Assembly: GCF_041737845.1 (NCBI RefSeq) | Contig: NZ_JBGSQX010000115.1 | Location: 32,614 to 96,613 of the forward strand | Direction: 5' to 3' | From: Desulfococcus sp041737845 | GTDB taxonomy: Bacteria > Desulfobacterota > Desulfobacteria > Desulfobacterales > Desulfococcaceae | Length of the DNA: 64,000 nt | In this document: in pieces, positions 8,331 to 17,851 of the stretch | Layout of the letters: every line of letters begins with the position of its first letter | How positions within the stretch are numbered: position 1 is the first letter of the stretch | The notes under the pieces: model-generated | What the model was told of the DNA's origin: nothing | What the model saw: only the letters and a program-made list of their open reading frames with translations | Databases searched by the model: none | Position numbers and translations under genes: made by a program

Positions 8331-9739
8331 GGAACAAGATGAACTGGCCGACGACCCTGACCATCAACGCCTGGACCGGCCCCCAAGGGCAGCCCAGCGC
8401 ACCGCTCGATCCCCATCAGGCCGCTTCCTGGGCGGTCAAGGGAAAGCTGCAGGAGATTCCGCGGCTGCTCGCGGCCCCTGAACCCGCGGACCTCCGCGAC
8501 TGGTTCGACGCGGCGGTCGGCTGGGGCCTCGTGCTCCCGGAGAACGAGGGGGTTTCCGAAAAAGACCGGGCCCTGGCCCTCGACGCCCCGGAGCCGATCC
8601 GGGAGTTGGTCGCGGCCCGCAACCAGGCGCCCGTGTTCCGGTACCGGAAAGATCTGAACAACCGGTTTCTGCGCCGCTATTATGTCGACCATTCCCCCCG
8701 CGACATTGCCGTCAGCGGCTCACCGCGCGGCACGGGCGACCAGTGCCTCCCTCGTTACCTGCTCATCTACGGAACACCCGGGGAGGTTTCCTGGAGCCTG
8801 CAGTACGTCCTCAACAACGCCGCCTTTGTCGGCCGCATAGACCTCACGGGCGACGGACTCAAACGCTATATCGACGCGCTGCTGAACAACTGGGCGGAGG
8901 CTGCATGCCGCCCCGAGCAGCCGGTCGTCTGGGCGGTGGACCACGGGCATCCCGACATCACCTGGCTGATGCGCGGGGCAATCGCAACCCCGATTGCGAA
9001 AAAACTGGCCGAAGACAACCAGATCGGCGACAACCTGCGCTCCCTGGCCGGTGCCGACGCCACCTCCCAGTCCCTGTCCCGGACCCTCAAAGACCGCCGG
9101 CCGGCCCTGATCGTCACCACCAGCCACGGCATGACCGGCCCGCTCAACAACCCAACCCTCATGGCCCAACAGCTCGGCTGGCTGGTGGATCATGATTACG
9201 CCCTGTTAGACCCTGCTGCGCTGCTCAGCGAGTGGCAGCCCGACGGCGCCGTCTGGTATGCCCACGCCTGCTGCTCCGCCGGGAGCGACGACCAGTCCGG
9301 TTACCTGGGGCTTGTCGCCGAAGGCTCCACGGTAGCGGAGACGCTCGCCGCCGTCGCCGGCCTCGGCGCCCGGGTCGCCCCCCTGCCCAGACTGCTGCTC
9401 GGTGCGGAAAAACCCCTTCGGGCCTTCATCGGCCAGGTCGAACCCACCTTCGACTGGACCCTGCGCCAGCCCGAAACCGGCCAGGTGCTGACCGCCTCCC
9501 TGCAAAACGCCGTGTATAACCGGATGCACCGAAAGCGCCCGGAACCGGTCGGACTGGCATTTGAGGAATGCTACCGACACGTGGGGGAGCTTCTGTCTCA
9601 ATGGAATCAGGCCCTGCGCCAGGTCGCCCGGGGCATCGAAGGCGCCGAACTCGCCGCCCTTCGCACCCAGCTCACCGCCCTCGACCGTCAGAGCATGGTC
9701 ATCCTGGGCGATCCCACCGCATGCCTGCCGCCGTTGTAG
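8327..9739 (+). CDS. Caspase/CHAT-like clan-CD peptidase, third member of cluster
   Basis: ATG 8327 overlaps the preceding stop (ATGA) and follows GGAGG; a second ATG at 8339 is possible. The 470-residue protein contains 'LIVTTSHGMTGPLNN' with His267 and 'VWYAHACCSAGSDD' with Cys315/Cys316. The strand-His-Gly then strand-Cys spacing of about 49 residues equals the 51 of the neighbouring CHAT protein, which supports a clan-CD cysteine peptidase. The N-terminal 120 residues are unlike the other two genes. Residues 150–190 ('YLLIYGTPGEVSWSLQYVLN') resemble an extra alpha/beta layer. Substrate unknown. Together with its three upstream genes it forms one transcription unit. Confidence 0.7.
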   Translation: MRNKMNWPTTLTINAWTGPQGQPSAPLDPHQAASWAVKGKLQEIPRLLAAPEPADLRDWFDAAVGWGLVLPENEGVSEKDRALALDAPEPIRELVAARNQAPVFRYRKDLNNRFLRRYYVDHSPRDIAVSGSPRGTGDQCLPRYLLIYGTPGEVSWSLQYVLNNAAFVGRIDLTGDGLKRYIDALLNNWAEAACRPEQPVVWAVDHGHPDITWLMRGAIATPIAKKLAEDNQIGDNLRSLAGADATSQSLSRTLKDRRPALIVTTSHGMTGPLNNPTLMAQQLGWLVDHDYALLDPAALLSEWQPDGAVWYAHACCSAGSDDQSGYLGLVAEGSTVAETLAAVAGLGARVAPLPRLLLGAEKPLRAFIGQVEPTFDWTLRQPETGQVLTASLQNAVYNRMHRKRPEPVGLAFEECYRHVGELLSQWNQALRQVARGIEGAELAALRTQLTALDRQSMVILGDPTACLPPL

Positions 9740-9745
9740 TTTTCC

Positions 9746-9790
<45 letters not shown>

Positions 9791-9825
9791 GGAGCAGTGG
9801 ACGCGGGGTCCAAACCCATACAAGC

Positions 9826-9985
9826 GACCAAAAGCCCTTGAGCCGTCGCCAGAGCCGCTCCAGCGTTGACGATGTCGTCGTTTCCCGGGTTTTACTGGAA
9901 GGAGTGACCGCTGCCTGGGGCGGCCAGTTTGGACAGGACGGAAACGGCAGGCTGCAGGTCCAACGCCATGAAACAGAGAAGAGGT
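9826..9985 (-). pseudogene. Decayed partial copy of the M48 peptidase gene 3' end
   Basis: On the minus strand this region encodes SSTLERLWRRLKGFWS, close to SSVLERLWRRLKGVWS at the end of the M48 gene (2587–3420), and further upstream QPAVSVLSKLAAPGSGHSF, matching that gene's QPAVSALIKLAAAGNDHSF. At DNA level 9839–9890 is nearly identical to 2634–2685. The about 30 codons between these blocks in the intact gene are deleted here. Orientation is the same as the parent, so the two copies form direct repeats around the CHAT cluster. Confidence 0.8.
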
Positions 9986-9989
9986 TCGC

Positions 9990-12704
9990 GTGAAAACAAC
10001 GGAACATGGGTGCCGGCTGTGCGAAGAGCATTGGCATGCCTTGGAAGTTCAGGCGGTTTATGATGAGCTTCAATCCGGGCCGGACGGCCTGGAAACGGAG
10101 GAGGCGCTGCACCGCCTTTCGTTCTACGGACCCAACACCCTGCCCACCCGGGAGCCTCCGACGATCTGGGCCATCCTTCTCCATCAGGTGCTCAACCCTC
10201 TGATCTTCATCCTGCTGGCGGCCGCTGTCGCCTCCGTTGCCATCGGAGAAGCCGCCGACGCGATCTTCATCCTGATCGTCATCGCCCTGAACAGCGGACT
10301 GGGGACCTACCAGGAATATCAGGCCGAAAAAAGCGCCGCCGGCCTGCAGCGACTGCTCAAGATCACGGCACGGGTCCGCCGCGCCGGCAGGGAGATGGAC
10401 ATCCCGGCGGAAAAGGTGGTGCCCGGCGACATCGTGCTGCTGGAATCGGGCAACAAGGTGCCGGCCGACCTTCGCCTGATTAAGACCAACAGCCTCGCGG
10501 CCGATGAGAGTTTCCTGACCGGCGAATCCCTGGCCTCTGAAAAAGCCGCGGCGACCCTGCCAAAGGACACCGGGGTGACTGACCGCAGCAACATGGCCTT
10601 TGCCGGATCGACCGTCACCTCCGGCAGAGGAACCGGGATCGTTGTCGGCACCGGCACCGAAACACAGGTCGGCATCATCGCCCGGACCGTAACCGAATCG
10701 GAAAGCGGCAAGCCCCCGCTGGTTCTCCGGATGGAACGGTTCGTCAAGCACATCAGCATCCTGGTACTGGGGATCAGCGCGGGTCTCGCGCTTCTCCTGT
10801 GGACCCACGGCCAGGATCTCGCGGCGATCTTCTTTTTCGTGGTGGCCTTAGCGGTTTCGGCCATCCCCGAGGGGCTTCCCGTGGCGTTGACCGTGACCCT
10901 TTCCATCGCCACCAAGCGTATGTCCGGCCGCAGCGTCATCGTGCGCAAACTCACCGCCGTGGAAAGCCTGGGAAGCTGCACGGTGATCGCCAGCGACAAG
11001 ACCGGGACCCTGACGGTCAACCAGCAGACGGCCCGCATCATCGCTTTTGCGGACTTGCAAGCCTTCGATCTTTCCGGAGAGGGCTATAACGGAGAGGGAA
11101 GCGTCTCGGCGGCCGACGAAGATGGAAAGGTTTCCGAAGCCGCTCAGGATCGTCTGAAGCAACTGGCAGAATTGGCGATTCTGACCAACGAAGGGTCACT
11201 CGCCAAGGAAAATGGAGACTGGAAACACCAAGGGGACGCAATGGACGTGGCGTTTCTTGCCATAGGATACAAGCTGGGCCTGAATCCGGCAAAGATCAGA
11301 GACCAGCTCAGCGTGACGGGCCAAATCCCTTATGAATCCGAGCGCAAGTTTTCGGCGGCCTTCTATGACAAGGATGGCTCCGGACGCTTGGCTGCCAAGG
11401 GGGCCGTGGAGACGATCCTCGATTTTTGCGGGAAGATGCTGCAGGATGGGACGCCGGCAGACCTCGACCGAGAGCGCATCGAGCGGCAGGCACAAACCCT
11501 CGCGGAAAATGGACTGCGTGTCCTGGCCGTGGCCGACGGTGAAACCCGGTCGACCGGAGACGGCACACCCCCGGAGGAAGCGCTGCTTTCCGGGCTGATC
11601 TTTCACGGATTGGTGGGATTCATCGATCCCCTGAGACCGGAGGCCGCAGCGGCTGTAAAGACCTGCAAGACAGCCGGCATCCAGGTCATGATGATCACCG
11701 GGGATCATCCCGCCACGGCCGGGGCCATCGCCGGGGAACTGGGCCTGTCCGATCACGATGAGCCGGTGGTGACCGGGATGCAGTTGAGCGAGGCCGGAAC
11801 CCCGGACAGCCCGGCTTTCGAAAAAATGGTTTCATCCACCCATGTATTCGCCCGGGTGTCTCCCACCCAGAAGCTGGAAATCGTCGATGTGCTGATCCGG
11901 CGGGGGGAATTTGTGGCGGTTACCGGGGACGGGGTCAACGACGCCCCGGCCCTGCGGCGCGCCAACATCGGCGTGGCCATGGGCTCGGGAACGGACGTGG
12001 CCAAGGAGGTGGGGTCCATGATCGTCGCCGACGACAACTTCGCCTCCATCGTGGCCGGTGTGGAGGAGGGACGGTTTGCCTACGACAACGTGCGCAAGGT
12101 GATTTACCTGCTCATCTCCACCGGCGCGGCCGAAGTCCTGATGTTCGTCACGGCGATCCTGGCGGGACTGCCCATCCCGCTGCTGGCGGTGCAGATCTTG
12201 TGGCTCAACCTCGTCACCAACGGCATTCAGGATGTGGCCCTGGCCTTTGAAGGCGGGGAGCCGGGCGCCATGAAACGCCCGCCCCGAAAACCGGAGGAAA
12301 CCATCTTCGATCCGCAAATGGTCTGGCAGACCCTCGTTTCGGGGATTACCATCGGCACCCTCGCACTTGGATACTGGTTTTGGATGGTGCGTGTGGAAAT
12401 GATGGACGAGACCGTCGCCCGCAATCTCGTCCTGCTCTTTATGGTCCTGCTCCAGAACGTGCATGTGTTCAATTGTCGTTCGGAGTCGATATCCGCCTTC
12501 AAGGTTCCCCTCCGGCGGAATATCTTCCTGGTCCTGGGGGTGATCGCCGCTCAGGGCATCCATCTTCTCAGCATGCATCTGCCCTTCATGCAGAATATCC
12601 TGGGGACCCGGCCGGCGAGGTTCACGCATTGGCTCCTGTTGCTGGCGATGGCTTCATCGGTGTTGCTGGTGATGGAGGTCTTCAAGTGGACCAGAAGCCG
12701 GTGA
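9990..12704 (+). CDS. P-type cation-transporting ATPase (P2 type, Ca2+/Na+/K+-like)
   Basis: Start taken as GTG 9990, preceded by AGAAGAGG. The 904-residue protein has the full P2 ATPase order: N-terminal cation-ATPase domain (1–75), helices M1–M2, actuator domain with 'PGDIVLLESGNKVPADLRLI' and 'DESFLTGES', M4 with PEGLP, phosphorylation motif DKTGTLT with Asp336, nucleotide domain, hinge 'TGDGVNDAPALRRANIGVAMG', and a C-terminal six-helix domain. The PEGLPVALT motif in M4 and overall length fit SERCA/ENA-like pumps; the ion cannot be fixed from sequence. It stands upstream of a PEP-synthase-like gene and two more transporters, consistent with a stress or ion-homeostasis island. Confidence 0.93.
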   Translation: MKTTEHGCRLCEEHWHALEVQAVYDELQSGPDGLETEEALHRLSFYGPNTLPTREPPTIWAILLHQVLNPLIFILLAAAVASVAIGEAADAIFILIVIALNSGLGTYQEYQAEKSAAGLQRLLKITARVRRAGREMDIPAEKVVPGDIVLLESGNKVPADLRLIKTNSLAADESFLTGESLASEKAAATLPKDTGVTDRSNMAFAGSTVTSGRGTGIVVGTGTETQVGIIARTVTESESGKPPLVLRMERFVKHISILVLGISAGLALLLWTHGQDLAAIFFFVVALAVSAIPEGLPVALTVTLSIATKRMSGRSVIVRKLTAVESLGSCTVIASDKTGTLTVNQQTARIIAFADLQAFDLSGEGYNGEGSVSAADEDGKVSEAAQDRLKQLAELAILTNEGSLAKENGDWKHQGDAMDVAFLAIGYKLGLNPAKIRDQLSVTGQIPYESERKFSAAFYDKDGSGRLAAKGAVETILDFCGKMLQDGTPADLDRERIERQAQTLAENGLRVLAVADGETRSTGDGTPPEEALLSGLIFHGLVGFIDPLRPEAAAAVKTCKTAGIQVMMITGDHPATAGAIAGELGLSDHDEPVVTGMQLSEAGTPDSPAFEKMVSSTHVFARVSPTQKLEIVDVLIRRGEFVAVTGDGVNDAPALRRANIGVAMGSGTDVAKEVGSMIVADDNFASIVAGVEEGRFAYDNVRKVIYLLISTGAAEVLMFVTAILAGLPIPLLAVQILWLNLVTNGIQDVALAFEGGEPGAMKRPPRKPEETIFDPQMVWQTLVSGITIGTLALGYWFWMVRVEMMDETVARNLVLLFMVLLQNVHVFNCRSESISAFKVPLRRNIFLVLGVIAAQGIHLLSMHLPFMQNILGTRPARFTHWLLLLAMASSVLLVMEVFKWTRSR

Positions 12705-12845
12705 GGCAGGTTTTGGAAACCTTATGGAACCAGGCGATTGTGAAGAGAGAAACGTCAGATTGGTAGACAATAATTAATAACGATCGATCCGCCGGACTGC
12801 AATGGGGGCAATTCCTGAAGCAGCGAAGGCAGTTGGAGGATTGCC

Positions 12846-15800
12846 ATGTTTTTTAAAGCCGATTCATGCCGCCTGCTGGACAACCCGGCAGGCCCCGCCG
12901 CCCAAAGGTTTGCCCACTACGACGATTTTTTGAATCACAACCACCAGGCGCTGCGCCACCTCGCCGAACTGGAGATGCTGGATCGGGGAGACGGTCTGGC
13001 AACCCTGGCATCCATTCAGCGCCGGGCCGCCGATCTCCTGGAGGAGGTTTCCGGGCTCGTCGAGGCGATCCGCGGGCTGGCCGGGGATCGCTATCCGGAG
13101 CTGCCGGAGGTCTTCAAGAGGGTCGCGGGGGATCTGGCCCCCCTGATGAAACGAGAGCGCAATCCCATCCAGGGCCCGCTGGTACTCCCCTTCCCGATGC
13201 TGGAAAGCGGGCATCTTCCCCTGGCCGGCGCCAAGGCGGTCAACCTGGCGCTGATCCGGAACCGGTTGGGCTTCCCCGCGCCCGACGGCTTCGTCGTCAC
13301 CACGGCGGCCTTCGATCTGTTCCTTCGGGAAAACCGGCTGCTGGAGGCCATAGATGACATGCTGGCGGTCTTCGACCCGGACGCAGACGACATCGAGGAG
13401 GAATGCCGCCGCATCCGGGAAAGGATCCTCGAGGCCCCCCTGCCGGAGGTTTTAACGGAAGCGCTCCACGGAGCCTACCGGGAACTTGCCGACCGCCATG
13501 GCGGCTTGCCGGAACTGGCCATGCGCAGCAGCGCCGTGGGGGAGGATACCGAGGCGTCTTTTGCCGGCCAGTATACCAGCGTCCTTCCGGTCAACCGGGA
13601 AGAGATCGATTCGGCCTACAAAACCGTCCTGGCCGGCAAGTACACCCCGCGCGCCATCGTCTATCGGCTGCGCTACGGTCTCACCGACGCGGCCACCCCC
13701 ATGGCGGTGGCCGCCGTGATCATGATCCGGCCCAGGGCCAGCGGCGTACTCTATACGCTGGACCCGGCCCGTCCGATCGCCGGCCAGGCCCGCATCGACG
13801 CGGCATCCGGTCTGGGAGAGCAGGTGGTGGGGGGGACCGTTTCGCCGGACGTCTTTCTGGTGGATCGAAATCCGCCGGCTATCCGCCGGCGCAGCATCCC
13901 CCCCGGGGGACAGGCCCCCGAGGCCGAGGAGTCGACCCCCGCCATCTCCGATTCAACCGCTCTGGCGCTGACTGCGGCGGGGCTGAAGATGGAAGACCAT
14001 TTCGGGTCTCCTCAAGATATCGAATGGGCCGAGGACATGCAGGGGGAACTGGTTTTTCTGCAGGCCCGGCCCCTCGGGATTACCGCAGCGGCCGGCAAGG
14101 CCGGCGCACCGGATACTTCCGGATTGACGCTGCTGCTGTCGACCGGCCAGACGGCTTCCCCCGGAGGGGTCTCGGGAGTCGCGGTTCATGCCCGGGCCGG
14201 GTTGAAGGCGGAAGCCCTCGAAAAAGCCATTCTGGTGTCCCGAACGGCGTCGCCCGACCTTGCGCCCCTCATGGGGCGGGTGCGCGGGCTGATCACGGAC
14301 CTGGGCGGGGTGGCCAGCCACCTGGCATCGGTGGCCCGCGAACACCATGTCCCGGCCCTCATGGACACCCGCACGGCCACAATGGAGATCCCCGACGGCC
14401 GGGAAATCACCCTGCTCGCGGATGAGGGAAAGGTTTACGCCGGCCTGGTGCCGGACCTGGAACGGAAGCTCCCGGACCGGGACACGGATGAGAATCCGGG
14501 CACCATCGGCCGCCATCTCCGGGACATCCTGGACCGGATCTCCCCGCTCAACCTGACCGACCCCGATGCGCCGGAGTTCACCCCGAAGGGGTGCCGAACC
14601 CTTCACGATCTGATCCGCTTCGCCCATGAAATGGTCATGGTGGAAATGTTCAACCTTTCCAGGCTTGCCGACAAATCCGTGGTCTCCCAAAAAATGAACG
14701 CCAACATCCCCCTGTCCCTCTATTTCATCGATCTGGGCGGGGGACTGGCTCCCGGCCTGACCACCTGTGATGAAATTCTCCCCGAACACATCCGATCGGG
14801 ACCGATGACGGCCCTGTGGCGCGGATTCACCCATCCTGGAGTCACCTGGTCCGGAGACGTGGGCATCAGTGCGGGCAATTTCATGGCCCTCATGGCCGGG
14901 AGCATCGGCCCCGGAGGCATGGCTCCCCGCAGCGTGGATTCCTACGCCCTGGTATCCCGCGACTATCTCAACCTCAGCGTCAAATTCGGGTATCACTATG
15001 CCAACCTCGAAGCGCTCTGCTCGGACGACCTCAACGCCAACACCCTGACGCTTCAGTTTTCCGGCGGAGCCGGCACCGGGACGGGCAAGGCCCTGCGCAT
15101 CGAGTTTCTGTCCGAGGTCCTGACCCGTCTGGGATACACGGTGGAGATCCATGGCGATATGCTCCAGGCGGGGCTCAAGGGGCTGGATTGCCCCGCCATG
15201 GAAGACGTGCTCGACCAGACGGGCCGGCTGCTCGGCTGCAGCCGCCTGCTCGATCTGGCCATTCCGAACCAGGCCGAAGTACAAACCCTGACCGAACTCT
15301 TCTTCCAGGGGGACTATGATTTTCTCGGCCGTTCTGAAGCGCGGCTTCCCGGCTTTTATGCATCGGTGGGAGAATGGTCGATAACGGAACTCGACGGGGA
15401 GGAGGTCATCTTCCAGGACGGATCGAGCATGGGCGGAACGGTCTCCTGCGCGCTCCACAACACCCTGGAAACGGTCCTGGGTGGGCGGTATCGAAAATTC
15501 CTGGAAAACCGGCACGCTCTGCATTATTATCCCGTGTCGGTGAAACGGGGAGGCCGCCATGGGGACGGCCGCATCCTTGCCGATGCGCGAATCACGGCCG
15601 GTTGCGTCGACCTTGCCGCCGGACTGGCCTTCGGCATCTGGAATGTCGGCAACTGTCTGGTCCTGGCGGCCGATGCCGCCGCCGGGGAACTTCAGCTTCT
15701 GGAGTTTATCAACAACGTCCGCCATTTTCGGGAACGCATCCCCACCGACATTCCACTGGATCAGTGGCTGCAGCTCGAAGTGTCGGTGAAGGCAAATGAG

Positions 15801-15953
15801 ATCACCGGCCGTCTGGGAGGCCGGGCTCTGTTGCGATTCACCGCCCCAAAAGCCGTTTCAGGCTATATGGGATTGTGGAGCAAGGGGGACACCACGGCCT
15901 GTTTTCGGAATCTGAATTCAATCGACGCCCAAGATGAGGAGCAGGAAAGATGA
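12846..15953 (+). CDS. PEP synthase/PPDK-like protein with unusual C-terminal half
   Basis: ATG 12846 follows GGAGGATTGCC. The 1035-residue protein has three recognisable parts: an N-terminal helical extension (1–115), an ATP/pyruvate-binding domain (about 120–410, with 'GAKAVNLALIRNRLGFPAPDGFVVT', 'LAMRSSAVGEDTEASFAGQYTS' and 'ASGVLYTLDP'), and a swivelling phosphohistidine domain (about 430–540) with His492 in 'DLGGVASHLASVAREHHVPAL'. The TIM-barrel PEP-binding domain of true PEP synthase or PPDK is absent. Instead about 490 residues follow with a 'FIDLGGGLAPGL' motif and a globular beta-rich end that I do not recognise. The His-domain suggests phosphoryl transfer to an unusual acceptor. 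It overlaps the next start by 4 nt. Confidence 0.8.
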   Translation: MFFKADSCRLLDNPAGPAAQRFAHYDDFLNHNHQALRHLAELEMLDRGDGLATLASIQRRAADLLEEVSGLVEAIRGLAGDRYPELPEVFKRVAGDLAPLMKRERNPIQGPLVLPFPMLESGHLPLAGAKAVNLALIRNRLGFPAPDGFVVTTAAFDLFLRENRLLEAIDDMLAVFDPDADDIEEECRRIRERILEAPLPEVLTEALHGAYRELADRHGGLPELAMRSSAVGEDTEASFAGQYTSVLPVNREEIDSAYKTVLAGKYTPRAIVYRLRYGLTDAATPMAVAAVIMIRPRASGVLYTLDPARPIAGQARIDAASGLGEQVVGGTVSPDVFLVDRNPPAIRRRSIPPGGQAPEAEESTPAISDSTALALTAAGLKMEDHFGSPQDIEWAEDMQGELVFLQARPLGITAAAGKAGAPDTSGLTLLLSTGQTASPGGVSGVAVHARAGLKAEALEKAILVSRTASPDLAPLMGRVRGLITDLGGVASHLASVAREHHVPALMDTRTATMEIPDGREITLLADEGKVYAGLVPDLERKLPDRDTDENPGTIGRHLRDILDRISPLNLTDPDAPEFTPKGCRTLHDLIRFAHEMVMVEMFNLSRLADKSVVSQKMNANIPLSLYFIDLGGGLAPGLTTCDEILPEHIRSGPMTALWRGFTHPGVTWSGDVGISAGNFMALMAGSIGPGGMAPRSVDSYALVSRDYLNLSVKFGYHYANLEALCSDDLNANTLTLQFSGGAGTGTGKALRIEFLSEVLTRLGYTVEIHGDMLQAGLKGLDCPAMEDVLDQTGRLLGCSRLLDLAIPNQAEVQTLTELFFQGDYDFLGRSEARLPGFYASVGEWSITELDGEEVIFQDGSSMGGTVSCALHNTLETVLGGRYRKFLENRHALHYYPVSVKRGGRHGDGRILADARITAGCVDLAAGLAFGIWNVGNCLVLAADAAAGELQLLEFINNVRHFRERIPTDIPLDQWLQLEVSVKANEITGRLGGRALLRFTAPKAVSGYMGLWSKGDTTACFRNLNSIDAQDEEQER

Positions 15954-17740
15954 CCGGGGATCAACTGGCGGTTTTTGGGATTCTTTCAGTGACGCTTACG
16001 CTGTTTGTATGGGGCCGGTGGCGCTACGACCTGGTGGCCCTGGCGGCCCTGCTGCTGGTCTTTATCGCCGGCCTGGTGCGGGCGGATCAACTGTTCCTGG
16101 GCTTCGGCCATCCGGCGGTCGTGACCGTGGCCGCCGTGCTGGTCATCAGCCGGGGACTTCTCAATGCCGGCGTCATCGACGCCCTGTCCCGCCAACTGGC
16201 CAAGGTGGGCACCCGGCCCATGGCACAGGTGGCGGCCCTCACGGCCCTTGTCATTGTGAGCTCCGGATTCATGAACAACGTCGGGGCGCTTGCGCTCTTG
16301 ATGCCCGTGGCCATCTGGATGTCGCGCCGAAGCGGGCGCTCGCCGTCCCTTCTCCTCATGCCCCTGGCGTTCGGCTCCCTGGTCGGGGGCCTGATCACCC
16401 TCATCGGGACCCCGCCCAATATCATCATCGCCCTCTTCCGGGAGGAGACGGGAAAGCCCGCCTTCGGCATGTTTGACTTCACCCCCGTGGGCGCGGGCGT
16501 GGCCCTGGCCGGACTCCTGTTCATTTCCCTGGTCGGCTGGCGGCTCACCCCCCGGCGGGAAGGCCAGAACGCGCCGGAGGAGCTGTTTGCGATCGACAGC
16601 TACATCAGTGAGATCCTGATTCCCGAGGATTCCAGATTCGTCGGTCAAACCGTCTTCCACCTGACCTCCGCCATGGCGGAGGAGACGGAAGCCACGGTGG
16701 TGGATCTCGTCCGCGACGGCCGCCACCGTCCGGCGCCGTCCTGGTACGAGATCATCCAGGCCGGGGATATTCTCATGGTCGAGGCCGCACCCGAGGACCT
16801 GAAGACGCTCATCGACGGACTGGGAGTGAAGCTGGCCGAAAGTAAAAGTCATCCGATGGCGACCCTGGGATCGGAGGATGTCCGGCTTCTTGAAGCCGTC
16901 GTCCCCATGGATTCATCTCTTGTGGGCAAGACCGCGGCCAGCCTGCATCTTCGCAACAATTACGGGGTCAATCTTCTGGCCATTGCCCGCCGTGGGCGGC
17001 GGCTGGAGCGGCAGTTGGGTCAGACGCCCCTGGTCATCGGCGATATCCTTCTGCTCCAGGGAACCGACACATCCCTCCAGTCAATGCTCAAGCACTTCAC
17101 CTGCCTGCCGCTGGCAGAGCGGGGCCTTCGCATGGGGGAACCCTCCAGACTCTTGACGGCCGTCGGGATTTTCGCCCTGGCCATGCTCCTTTCCACCTTC
17201 AACGTGCTGCCGGTCCAGGTCGCCTTTGTCTCCGCCTCGGTCGTCATGATCCTTGTGGGCCTGGTGCCCCTGAAGGAGATCTATGAAAGCATCGACTGGC
17301 CCATCATCGTGCTGCTGGGCGCCCTGTTCCCCCTGGGCCACGCCCTGGAAAGCACCGGCGGGGCCAGACTGATCGCTGAAAAACTGCTGATCCTGTCCGG
17401 ATATCTTCCACCTATGGGAACCCTGGCGGTGCTTCTCACGGGGACCATGCTGCTCTCCAACGTGGTCAACAATGCCGCCGCCGCCGTCCTCATGGCGCCC
17501 ATCGCCCTCACCCTCGCGGAGGGAATGGCGGTTTCGGCGGACCCCCTGCTGATGGCGGTGGCCGTCGGCTCGTCCTGCGCGTTTCTCACCCCCGTCGGCC
17601 ATCAGTCCAATGCCCTGGTCATGGCCCCCGGGGGATATCAGTTCGGGGATTACTGGCGCCTGGGACTTCCGCTTTCCCTGGTGGTCGTTGTGGTCGCCGT
17701 GCCGCTCATCCTGTTTTTCTGGCCCATGGCACCGATATGA
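15950..17740 (+). CDS. SLC13/DASS-family permease with two RCK_C (TrkA-C) domains
   Basis: The start overlaps the preceding stop (ATGA). The 596-residue protein opens with helices (residues 1–200) containing the SLC13 signatures 'NNVGALALLMPVA' and 'GGLITLIGTPPNIIIA'. Two TrkA-C-type ligand-binding domains follow in the central loop (about 208–285, 'ISEILIPEDSRFVGQTV', and about 300–375, 'LLEAVVPMDSSLVGKTA'), then a second membrane half with 'NVVNNAAAAVLMAPIAL' and 'CAFLTPVGHQSNALV'. This architecture is common among bacterial anion (sulfate or dicarboxylate) symporters. A truncated copy of its first 70 codons lies at 21318–21548. Confidence 0.9.
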   Translation: MTGDQLAVFGILSVTLTLFVWGRWRYDLVALAALLLVFIAGLVRADQLFLGFGHPAVVTVAAVLVISRGLLNAGVIDALSRQLAKVGTRPMAQVAALTALVIVSSGFMNNVGALALLMPVAIWMSRRSGRSPSLLLMPLAFGSLVGGLITLIGTPPNIIIALFREETGKPAFGMFDFTPVGAGVALAGLLFISLVGWRLTPRREGQNAPEELFAIDSYISEILIPEDSRFVGQTVFHLTSAMAEETEATVVDLVRDGRHRPAPSWYEIIQAGDILMVEAAPEDLKTLIDGLGVKLAESKSHPMATLGSEDVRLLEAVVPMDSSLVGKTAASLHLRNNYGVNLLAIARRGRRLERQLGQTPLVIGDILLLQGTDTSLQSMLKHFTCLPLAERGLRMGEPSRLLTAVGIFALAMLLSTFNVLPVQVAFVSASVVMILVGLVPLKEIYESIDWPIIVLLGALFPLGHALESTGGARLIAEKLLILSGYLPPMGTLAVLLTGTMLLSNVVNNAAAAVLMAPIALTLAEGMAVSADPLLMAVAVGSSCAFLTPVGHQSNALVMAPGGYQFGDYWRLGLPLSLVVVVVAVPLILFFWPMAPI

Positions 17741-17851
17741 CCCCGTTCATAAAACCGATCCGGGGGATGTTTTTCCAGGGGGCTGTTTCACGGCTCACTA
17801 AGACGGCAACCCCCGGGTTGTCATATGATTTTCAATGAGGAGGAAAACAAA

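Noticed and set aside
13953..15725. Long minus-strand open frame (590 codons) across the PEP-synthase-like gene
   Set aside because: High-GC shadow of the true plus-strand gene; low-complexity composition, no start signal and no family motif.
17802..17823. Hairpin upstream of the CBS gene as a terminator
   Set aside because: Only a two-base loop and no T-run, so not convincing.
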